Shown here: positions 1-10,516 of the stretch, one piece after another
Layout of the letters: each line of letters starts with the position of its first letter
Position numbering within the stretch: position 1 is the first letter of the stretch
Assembly: GCA_025617375.2 (NCBI GenBank)
Contig: JAMYGW020000002.1
Location: 1 to 64,000, forward strand
Length of the DNA stretch: 64,000 nucleotides
Source: Acarospora socialis
Lineage: Eukaryota > Ascomycota > Lecanoromycetes > Acarosporales > Acarosporaceae
Direction: 5' to 3'
Notes under the pieces: generated by a model
Databases searched by the model: none
The model's input: the letters and a program-made list of their open reading frames with translations, nothing else
Told to the model about the DNA's origin: nothing
Position numbers and translations under genes: made by a program

Positions 1-146
1 CTAACCCTAACCCTAACCCTAACCCTAACCCTAACCCTAACCCTAACCCTAACCCTAACCCTAACCCTAACCCTAACCCTAACCCTAACCCTAACCCTAA
101 CCCTAACCCTAACCCTAACCCTAACCCTAACCCTAACCCTAACCCT
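1..146. repeat. Telomere repeat tract (CCCTAA)n
   Basis: The window begins with an uninterrupted array of the hexamer CTAACC/CCCTAA, about 24 copies, ending abruptly at 146 where unique AT-rich sequence begins. This is the complement of TTAGGG, the usual telomere repeat of filamentous ascomycetes. The C-rich strand reads 5' to 3' into the chromosome, as expected for a left chromosome end. I saw no variant repeats, so the tract looks like a true terminal array and not an old interstitial one. Confidence 0.97.
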
Positions 147-3100
147 CATTATTGTTGAGTTGTTTATAGTGAACAACAATTACATTTTGAATCAACAGTA
201 TTGTATATACAAAAAGAAAAAATACACTTATGAAAATGACTTTGAGTAGAGTATCAGACTTAAACTTGCTTACATATTAACAACAATAATATTAAAGATC
301 TTTGATCTTCACTCAGAACATTGTAGTTTAGTTTAGTTTCATATCTTCACTACTTTCATCATTATCATCATCATCATAATCTTTCTTTTTCTTCTTCTCA
401 TCATTCTGTACATTTTCTTTTATTTCTGAAATTTTTATCTTTTCATCAGCATCATCTGCAACAGATAGAATCTGTTCTGTTAATGATTGAATTTTAAATT
501 CTGTCTTAATTTACAGATATATTGAATTAACAAGAACTTTATAGATGATTGTAAAAGCATTATAATTGAGCAATATAAATATATCTGATCATTGTGTACA
601 TCAATTTTCTGACTCTTTGACTTCAAAGATGTAATCTGTGAAAAGCATTATTTAGTGAGAGTTTTGATACTAAAACAGCACAGAATTAATATATCTTGTT
701 CTCTTTTAAAACTTTCTTCTTGATGTTTGCTAATGTAACTTCACTGAACTTGAGAAAAATGCATTTATCATTGATATTTTCATTCAGCACAATTCACTCA
801 GAAATAACTACTGTAGCTATGTTTTCATTCTCACTCAACACTACTTTTACTTCTGCATTTTCATCTACAGATACATTGAAAATCACTGATAGCTGATATT
901 TAAAAACAAAACAGCATCAGTTGTTGTCTTGAGAAGCATTATAAATGAGTGTTAAAATTAAAATACATACTGATGAGCTTCATTATCTGCTATATGTTTC
1001 AAATCAAGTACAATATTATTGAAAACTTGCATAACAAAATCTGAGTTCTCATCTTCTGCAGCAGTAAGCTCTTTGTAGTTACAGAATTGAATGATTCACT
1101 CTTGATGCTTAACTACTGTACATAAAAATTCTGTTCAGCAGTTTTAAATATTTTGATGAGCTTTTACAATTTAATCACATCAGCACAATCTAAAATTTAA
1201 ACAAATAAAACATACTTTTTCATCAGAGACTGCAGAAGAACTCTTTGCTTCAAGAAGCTCATGTAAAGTTTGAATTTCTTCAGCTTATATGATGAAGTTA
1301 TTGTGCTTAACAGTATTATTTTTCTTCTTCTGCTGAGCTATTACATTTTGATTTATGAGAAAGATTGTTATATATTAAGTTAAAAACTGTGTAAAACTAA
1401 AACAGTAGATTAATACTCATCATGTTCACTCTCTGCATATCTTTGAGTCACAATTTTCTTTTTAATTTTGACTGCATACTTCATCTTTTAAAGAGCATCT
1501 TTGAGCTTTCTATAATCTGAATCATGCTTGAGATTCTGATTCATTTTATTCAGTGCTTTACTGTCTTCATTGTGAGTTTCTTTAATTTCATCATCTCTGA
1601 AGACATTAACTACTGAAAATTGTGATAGCATAATTCTCTGAGTTGTATTAGACAGTGAAGAACTTGATTTAAAAAGAGATGAAAAGTTTCTCAATTCATG
1701 AATACAATCTAGTCTCTGATTTAGTACACTCTTTGTGTATTATAATTGAGTGTTATAATTATAGAAGTTATTTACAAGATTTCACAATAAAAGAGCTGCT
1801 AAGTACATCTGAAGTATTTTTGAGAAGTGTAACATTGAATATTGATTTGAAATGATTGATAAATGCTTTCATTCTTTCTCATTAATCAGCAAAGTTTTCT
1901 TTTTTCAGATGTGCAGCAATGTCTGAGATGAATATATTGATTTTATTGATCTGTTTCTTCTTCTTCTTCTTCTTGTTGAGTTAAGATGATATGAATATAT
2001 CAGTTTTGTCAATCTGTTTTTTCTTCTTTTTCTTGTCAGATTGAGATGATGAGTTTAGTGTATTGATAAAGTAAGTTCTTTTATAAATAAATGTATTCAA
2101 TGTCATGTTAAATGAATTTAATACTTGTAATTTTGCTACATTTACAGAAATAATCTTAACATTCTTTCTGCACTGTTCTGATGATGTATTTTTAGAATGA
2201 AAGTCAGCATCTTATCTCTTCATAATTAACTTTATTTACATGATAACTGATTGAGCTCTTTGAAATATATTTAAATGACATCTAATAATTTTCTTTAATC
2301 TCTTGATCTGATGATGTTATATTGTTGTGTTATAAAAGAAACACAAGTACATTGATGACTGTATAATAGTTTGAAGAAAAAATTTATGAAAAACTGAAGA
2401 TTCAGAAAGAAAAGATCAGAGATTTTGTGAAAGTGAAAAAGTAAACTTGATTAAGCACTCATAGTACAGTTTGTTTACATGAATGTTGTTGTTTGTTGTG
2501 AGTGAATCTGTAGATAACTTCAAAACAAACTACACAATTATTCAGAAATTTTATCTCATGATCATTCTATCTCAGACAACCACAAATATACTTGATTCTA
2601 AAACACATTATATACTGTTTGTAAAGTGTAGTAGAAGAAATCACATTAGTATCAATTTCATTTTCTAATATAGACATTATAAAAGTAGAGAAACTGACAT
2701 TCAAGTTATGTATTTAGCATCATGATATCAAAACAAAAACTAAAGTCAAAAAAGAAAGTTAAGCTGACAACAGAGATGACTGAAGAAATTAAGAAGAAAT
2801 CTTTGATGAGAACTGTCTTTGAAAAAAAAATGAAAATATATAATGCAAAGATAACATCATGACTAGAGAACAAAGAAGCTGCAGTTAAATGTAGTATTTT
2901 TCAAGAAGATGACTGAATTCTTGATAATTCTTCTTTATTCAAATTAATTGTTATAAGAAAAAAGTTTAGTGAGTTATATAGTTTCTATAATTATATTATA
3001 TTATAATATTCAATTTTAACACTCTCTAACAAGATTCTGCTATGCAGCAACAACAATGTTGATAAGAACTGCACTCTTTTAAAATTGATCAAGCAGCATT

Positions 3101-3641
3101 CTTTCTTCTGATCAGAGAAATAATCACTCAGTATAATTAGAATTTAAAGTAACATCAATCAGCAATCACAAGTCTGCAGAAGACAAGTGAAGTATTTCTT
3201 TGTATTTATTTTGAAAGTATAAATTTTCACATATCAAAATCTCTCTTCTATGACTTATATGTTATATAGTTGCAAAGCTACATAAAAAAAAGAATCTGAT
3301 TATGACAGCAGAGTTGTGAAAGACAAAGACAGTGTTTGATACTTTTCAGCTTTACTAAGAGAATGAACTTTTTACTAGTTAATGTACTCTAGCTCTGTAT
3401 TAGATATGTAATGTAATGAACAGCTTATAATGCTCACATATAATGTTTACAAAGCATGCTGCAAACACATAGTCAAACAAAAAGTGCTTTGTGAAACTAT
3501 CATCAAATAATTTTGTGTTAGTAACATCTATCAATCAAATTCTGCTTAGTTATCATGTGCTAATTAATTTTAATTTAGTTTGAGCTGTCAAGAAAAATCT
3601 GGTTCAGCTCTGTCTGAAACTTGATTCTGTTCAGAGTTGAG
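147..3641. other. AT-rich, CpG-free subtelomere, no recognisable gene
   Basis: About 3.5 kb of AT-rich sequence between the telomere and the LTR element. I found no CpG and almost no CC or GG. Only short open frames occur (60-70 codons) and none matches a family I know. Around 1920-2060 an imperfect tandem duplication of about 63 bp is rich in TTC triplets, which would read as lysine- or arginine-rich on the minus strand, so a decayed protein-coding sequence is possible. No telomere-linked helicase signature was seen. Confidence 0.7.
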
Positions 3642-3996
3642 TGTAATGTTCTAACTTGAGATTTCTTGAGTATGTAAAGCTAAAAGTTTGTGCTTGTTAA
3701 TATAATGACTGGTCTGAAACAGTTCTGAACTTTAACTCTTAGATGATTACTTAAGTTGAACATGATTCTTTTCATAAGAGAAATGACTGTGACTATATAC
3801 TAAGCTTGCTCACCAGCTCTTGTCAATCTCATCATTAAGCACATTAAGTGCATTGAGTCACAGCTTGCTCAGCTCACCATCTGCATGTTGAGCATGATGA
3901 AATGTCATGTGACTGCTGTTTAAACATTTTCTGAATGTATGCTCTCTACATGTATGCATCAGTTCACTTTAAGCTCATTCTGACTTAATCATAACA
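3642..3996 (-). repeat. LTR, left copy (3' LTR of the element)
   Basis: A 355-bp direct repeat colinear with 9533-9887, with TG...CA termini. This copy is heavily affected by the C-to-T process along its whole length and contains no CpG and very few CC or GG. The minus-strand reading direction of the internal genes makes this the downstream LTR. Confidence 0.92.
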
Positions 3997-6900
3997 TCAT
4001 TCTTTTCTTCTCAGATGCTAGTTTTCTAGAATCTATATAAGTGAGAGTATTCACATTGTTTGTTGTCAGTGATGATGCTTTCTAAAAATTTCAATCATCT
4101 AAGAATTGCAAAGAAAATTCAACTTGATGACATCTTAGTCCCATTTTCTTGTGATCATTGTGTCTCTTGTGATCTCAATTGTTTTATAATGAAATCTTGA
4201 TCAAAATGTGATAAGTGTACTTGTCATGATCATTTATGTGTCAATGTGTTGTGAGAGTCTCTCAATAGAACTTGTATTTTGCTTTGAAAGAAAATATCAA
4301 AGATGATGAAAGAAGTGAGTAAGACAAATGATGTCTTGATGATCAAGCATGCTGAGCTTGTCACACTTTCTTTGAAAGTCATGCATCTTCAGAAAATCCT
4401 GAATCAAACAGATCATTGTGCTTTGCAGAAGACTGACTGTCTTGCTGCTGAACTTGATAGTGATAATGATGAGACTGAGAATGAAGATTCTCAAATAATA
4501 TTATAACTTGTCAACTCAATATTGTCATTCTTCTGAACTAGTATCAATTTCTTTTTTTAAAATGTTGAAGTGTTCTTGTGTAGTTCTTGAGATTCTCTTT
4601 GAGCTCTCAGATACTCTCTGAGATGTTATATTTTTTTCATTTTATGAGATAGTGAACTTTCTCACTAATCATTCTCTTTTCTAGAATGTTCTTGACTTCA
4701 TATTCTTCATTGAATTTGACAGATGTTTCAGTGATTTGAAGTGATATGAACTGATTGCAGTGCTGTAACATGAATGTGTGAAATACTGAGTGTATTCTCA
4801 TTTTCTTGAGTAAGTCTAGCTCATAGCTTAATTCTTTGATGTTCTGTATGATCTTGAATGATTTAATGCTTTTGTTTTTCAGCTTCTTACTTCTTTTCTT
4901 TGTTCATATATTATCTGTTCTTAGATATATCTTCTTTTCTTCTTTAAATGATTTTGTCTCTGTCATTTGTTCTGTCTGCTGTTCAATTTGTTTTGTTAGA
5001 TTTTGATGCAGTTTTTTCATCTGTATGATGTCTAAAATCACTTTTTGACTTCATGATCTGTGTTCTTTGAGATCTTGTCATATCTCTGAATTATAGTCAT
5101 AATTCACATAGAAAGATGTCTCTTCTGTGATTTTGTTTTTTGTGTTGTTGTATGCAAACTGTGCTGTTGACAACAGTCATACTCAGTTGTCTTGACTCTC
5201 ATTGACATAGTGTCTCAAGTATGTTTTTACTGTCTGATTCATTCATTTGCTTTGTCTGTCTGTCTGTGAATGATATGTCATTGACATTTTGTGCTTTATC
5301 TTGAGTTCTGCTGTGAGCATTTCTCAAAATCTGCTTGTAAACAGTTTGTCTCTGTTGATGATAAATTCTTTTGATAGTTTATGATTGCTAATCAATTCTC
5401 TTAGTATCATATATGTCAATACTGATGCTGTTGCAGTTTCTTTGAATGAAATGAACATTATGTACTTGATTAATCTGTTCACTATAGTCAATATACTGTT
5501 GAATTTCATTTCTCATGCTGAGTTCTTTGATGATGATAGCTTCATAATGAAGTTCATGATAAATGACTTTCATGATGCATCTGATGTGTTTAGTCATGTT
5601 ACTTCATCATATTGTTTATCTTAATTGATTCTATTTCTTTAACATGAGTTGCACACAGTGATCATCTTGATGATTTAATTTCTAAGATTGCTAACATTGC
5701 ATCTTCTTTGCATTAGATCTTTAATGCATTTAACTTCTAGATGTTCTTCAGTTCTGTCATAATGACATATCTTAATGAATTTGTTATTTGTCAAGAAAGC
5801 TTACTTCATCTTGTATGTTGCTGCTAAGTCTTTTGTGAGAATTTCTTTGTTGTCTTTGCTCAGAATTTCAATGTGTACTGTCTGTATGTCTTCATGATTG
5901 AATTGTCTGCTTAAGACATTTGCTTCATCATTCTCATTACTCTTCTTGTAATGAATCTGAAATTCATAGTCTGCTAACTGCTTTGCTCAATGAATCTGTC
6001 ATTGATTGAGTTGCTTTGTCATTGTGAAGTTTCTCAAATTTCTGTGATTCATATAGATCTGAATTGACTTGTTTGTTTCTGCAAGATAAGATCTTCAGTC
6101 TTGTAGTGCTTTCACTATTGCAAGAAGTTCTTTGTTGTGAATCTCATATCTTTTCTTGAATTTTGACAATTTTCTAAATTGATATGCTATGAGTCTCTGT
6201 TGCTCTTCTTTGATCTGATATAGATATATGTTTACTGTAAAATCTGAAGTGTCAGTTTTCAGTGTCTTCTTGCATGCTGAATTGAGTATTCTTAGATGTG
6301 CTGTTTCACTAAAACTTTTCTTTAATATGTGAAATGCATTCTTCTGCTCTTTATTTCAATGTTATTCTTCATTTTTGTGTGTCAAATGCATCAGTGATTC
6401 TGCAATTCTTGCATAGTTTGATACAAACTTTCAATAATAGTTTGTTAATTCTAGAAAGACTTGTACTTTCTTGATTCTTTTTGATGTTGATCAGTCTCTG
6501 ACTGCTTTTGTTTTCTTTGAATTCTTTTTGATCTGTTCAGATTGAATTACATAGTCTAGAAACTTGACTTTCTTGATTTTGAATCTGCTTTTTGACTTTT
6601 TCATGTACAAGACTTTCTCATTGAGCTTCATCAATATCTTTTGCACATGTTTGTGATGCTCTTCAAGATCTTCTGAATATATCAGAATGTTGTTGAGATA
6701 TGTGATCACAAAATCATTGAGATACTCTCTCAACATGTTGTTGATCAATTTCTGAAAGATGATTGAGACATTTTTCAGCTTAAATGACATAACAGTATAT
6801 TCATAGTGTTCATATCTTGTTCAAAATGCTGTCTTTCATTCTTCATCTTCTTTCATTCTAACTTGATAGTAGACATTCTTAAGATCTAAACTTGTGAATT

Positions 6901-9532
6901 ATTTAGTCTTGTCTAGTTGATCTTGCAACTCTTCTATCAATGATAGAAAATAACTGTCTTGATGAGTTATCTTGTTGAGTTGTCTGTAATTGACACATAG
7001 TTGTTTTTTATCATTCTTTTTTGATATAAACAGAATTGAATATTCTACTGATGACTTTGATGATTTGATGAATTCTCTTTTGAGATTCTTGTCAAGATAA
7101 GTTCTAACTTTCTTGAGCTGATTCTCACTCATTGAGTATAATGACATTCACTTAGATTGCTTTTCATTCAATAGCAGTATCTCATGATCTCATGACTTAT
7201 GCTCTGATAAACTCATTTCTGATTGTTTGAGAATCTTGTATGTGTCTTTGACTGCACATATTTTCTTTGTAACTCAATTGATCTGTGAATTCTTTTTGTG
7301 CAATCAAGACATTTCTAGCATTGCATCATATCTGATTGATTTCATGACATCAAACATGATTTCTTGTGAATTTTCAAGAATTGAGACTTTCACACAGATT
7401 TTCTCATCAATTCTTTTGATGACTTCATTTGTCATTTATATGTTGAATGAACAGTGCACTCATCATGTCATTAATTCTAACATATCAACTATTCATCAGC
7501 TCATGATATTTTCATTCACTTCAGAATTCATTAATGCATTGATTTGATGTTCATTGATCATGATTTTGATTCATATTCTATGATCATTATTCTGTCTTTG
7601 AGACACTGCTAGCTTCTTATTCTCTAGTCTTGTTGAGAGAGCTTTTCATTTTTTGACTTGCTTGATTGTTCAGCTCATCTTCAAAGTTCTTGAAATTATC
7701 TGAATTTTCTTTCAATCATAAGATTTGCATGCTTTAGACTGTGCTGCTCAATGTGTCTTTCTGAGTGTAGTTGAGATTTATATTGATCATACTTTATCTG
7801 CAACTGACTCTCAAAGACTCTTACTCTTTGCAGAAATTCAGATAATATATATTTTTCACTGAAAATTCATCTGTCTTCATTCTGTGTGATATATTCTTCA
7901 GATAAGCATATCTTGATTTTGTAACTCTTTGTCTTTCAAACAAGAAATTTAGACAATACTGCATTGTCACTGCTGAGACATTCATCTTTAACAGTTATCA
8001 TCAGCTCTTCTAGCTGATCATATGTCTCTTATTCTTTCACACTTTTGTGTTGTGCTTTCTGTTTCTGAGTTTATATCTTTTGCTCAAATTCTTGCTTCTT
8101 AAATTAAAGCTTTTCTTCTCTCAATGCTTGACATTGATTCTCAGAATGCTGATATGCTGTCTTTAATCTCATATTGACTTTTCATTTGTCAATTTCTTTC
8201 TGATTCACATTCAAATTCAGTGCTTGTCAGATGCTATTGCTGTAGTCTTTTTCTATCTGAGTTTCTCAAGTATTGATCTCTTCAATCTCAGCATCAAGAA
8301 CATTTTTCTTGATAAGAATAGTTAATTCTTTCTTGTAGATTGATTGACTCATTGTGTTGTATTTATTCTTTGTGTCTTTGTGCAATCTCTGTGAATATCA
8401 TTCAGCTCTATTTTTTGCACTCATATGTGCTCAACACATATTGTCATAACAGACTGTTCAACTCAGAGCATCATGCACTATGCTTAATTTCTTCATCTTT
8501 GTTTTAATCATTACTGCTGCAATATTTTTTCTTTTTATCTGAGATCTGTTACACTTTCAAGCAAGATGTTCAGATTTTCTGCAGTTGTAATACATTTATA
8601 TCTTGTTTCACAGTGTTATCTGAGACTTAGTGAATTGCTCTGTCTGACATTCAGACTTTACTTGTCTAGTTTTTTATGACTTCTGATGACACTTCTTGAT
8701 TGTATTGAGATTCATAGAGTCTGTTTCTCTATGTCTTATTGATGAAATGTATCACTTTGTTCATAATTGAAAGCTTTCTTCTTGATCTTTTATCATAGAT
8801 GACATTCAATATCTTTTTTGTTTCATCTGTTGTTCTCACTGACAACTATCAATATTGATACTCAAATCAATCATTTTCTGAAGATTGTCTGATTGTTCTG
8901 CTTGAACTATCTTGTCTTTGATGAACTCTCTCAACTCACAATAATACTGATAGATGAGTGCTTCATCATCTTATTTAATAAGTGTTGCTAATTGCTGAAA
9001 CTCTGTGATGTATACTGTTGCTGATTCATTCTGTTGCAAGATATAAACTTGTTTCTTTGCTGCTCTTTTCTCATTGATTACTCTGAAGACTTTCTTGAGT
9101 TTCTTTTTGAATTTATTGAAGTCATTGAACATGAACTTCATGTTGACATTGTGTTCATCATAATCTTTTTCTAGAAATTCATGTAGTTTGAGATTGACTC
9201 AATCAAAGACTGCATTCACTAGATAGATTGTTGCAAACAATGTCTTCTCTTGATTGATTTGAAACTTTAATTGATTGAATTCAATATACAGATTGAGTTT
9301 AGTCACAAAGACTCACAGCTTTTCTCATTCTTCATCAAAAATATTGAGTATCTGAATCTTTGATGCACTCACAGATAGTTGTATCACTGAGACTGACATC
9401 ACTGATTGTGTTGTCATTCTATCTGATGTTGATGATAGAGATGAGTTTGCTTGAGCTTACTTCAAAAACAAGATTGAGATGTTCTTCTGTGTGTCAGACA
9501 TTGTACTTGTTATATTGTAAGAATGTTCAAAG

Positions 9533-9887
9533 TGTAATGTTCTAATCTGAGATTTCTCAGGTATGTAGAGCTAAGAGTTTGTGCTTGTTGATATAATGAT
9601 TGGTCTGAAATGATTCTGAACTTTAACTCTTAAATGATTATTTAAGTTGAACATGATTCTTTTCATAAGAAAAATGACTGTGACTATATATTAAGCTTGC
9701 TTGTCAGCTCTTGCTGACCTTGTTGTTGAGCATGTTGAGTGCATTGAGTCACAGCTTGCCCAGCTTGCTGTCTGCATGTTAAGCATGGCAAGATGTTACA
9801 TGACTGCTGTCTAAACATCCCCTGAATGTACACCTCCTGTGTGTATGCATCAGTTTGCCCTAAGCCCGTTCTGGCTTGGCCGTAACA
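9533..9887 (-). repeat. LTR, right copy (5' LTR of the element)
   Basis: A 355-bp direct repeat of 3642-3996. Its left half is as mutated as the rest of the AT-rich block, but from about 9700 it regains CC and GG, and the first CpG of the window appears near 9867. The edge of the mutated domain therefore lies inside this LTR and not at the end of the element. Confidence 0.92.
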
Positions 9888-10516
9888 TTGGGCTGAGTTG
9901 CAAAGTTGGGTTTGGTGGGTCGGGCTGGGTTTCAAAATCTGGGCCCAGCCCAGCCCGATGGCCACCCTACCTGCCTGACTGTGTGTTGTGCACAACCATA
10001 ACAACTGCTTCACCTTTGCAAGAAAAGCACTCACTCTTGAGTGAAAACACCATACTAATAGACCCCAATCCAGGCTTGAATGTGCACACAAGTTCTTGCA
10101 AATTTGAGTCACAAGCAGGCGCAGGCAGCAGGCACAGAGATAATTATTCCCTTCAATGCAGTCTTCAGCACTTGTGACCTGGTCAGGCTGCCATTTTTTG
10201 GTGTGCCACACTTAGAATTTGGCACTGGTAGTGGCCAGTTGGTGCTATCATTTGTTATAGAATCTTGACCACTAAGGCAAAAGGCCCGCCTGACTGTGAG
10301 ATCAGGTTCTAAGTGAAAGTATAAGGAATGTGCAGGTTGTGCGTCGCGCACAACCATAGCAACTTGAGTCAAAAGACTACTAAACTGCACTTATATGGTG
10401 CAGTTATTGCTAAGTTCCTATATATGTAGTACCAGTGCGATGCGTTGCAGGCGCCCGTCACACGCTAGGCCTTGCTCTACGGTGTGCCCTTACAACAGTG
10501 GTGGCCTTGCCGCCTG
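9888..10516. other. Transition zone between AT-rich block and genes
   Basis: About 630 bp of normal base composition between the LTR element and the end of the NLR-like gene. No convincing gene; the longest open frames overlap the LTR or each other. It holds two related motifs about 350 bp apart, each with GCCTGACTGTG upstream of CACAACCATARCAACT, the second carrying a perfect hairpin. It also has a G/C-rich stretch near 9910-9960 with repeated GGGCTGGG and CCCAGCCC. This could be remains of another element that the retrotransposon entered, but I cannot assign a family. Confidence 0.5.
10335..10355. repeat. Perfect 9-bp hairpin, related copy near 9983
   Basis: GGTTGTGCG, a 3-nt loop TCG, then CGCACAACC: perfect 9-bp arms. 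A related sequence at about 9983-10006 shares TTGTG and CACAACCATA-CAACT. Both are preceded by GCCTGACTGTG. The pair looks like degenerate ends or internal repeats of an unidentified element. Confidence 0.5.

Larger units (their letters stand above)
3642..9887 (-). mobile_element. Decayed Ty3/gypsy LTR retrotransposon
   Basis: A fossil LTR retrotransposon of about 6.25 kb read on the minus strand. Two colinear 355-bp direct repeats form its ends, each starting TGTAATG and ending TAACA. Both are flanked on the outside by a near-identical 5-bp sequence (TTGAG at 3637-3641, TTGGG at 9888-9892), as expected for a target-site duplication. Recognisable parts in minus-strand order are a gag-like region with a zinc-knuckle-like segment near 8540-8600, reverse transcriptase at about 6490-7150, and an integrase core at about 5320-5510. 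RT upstream of integrase places it in Ty3/gypsy (Metaviridae-like). The coding region is heavily broken, with many breaks throughout. Age cannot be read from LTR divergence, because most differences come from directed C-to-T mutation. Confidence 0.92.

Noticed and set aside
147-3641. Short open frames (60-70 codons) at 696-896, 1488-1694 and 2483-2668
   Set aside because: They lie in a directed-mutation AT-rich block, have low-complexity composition and match no family.
1-9866. AT-rich block as a centromere or organellar insert
   Set aside because: It is capped by telomere repeats and contains a retrotransposon with LTRs; the composition is explained by C-to-T mutation.
9684-10211. A 175-codon minus-strand frame
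   Set aside because: It runs across the end of the LTR into the flank and has no domain; a chance frame.
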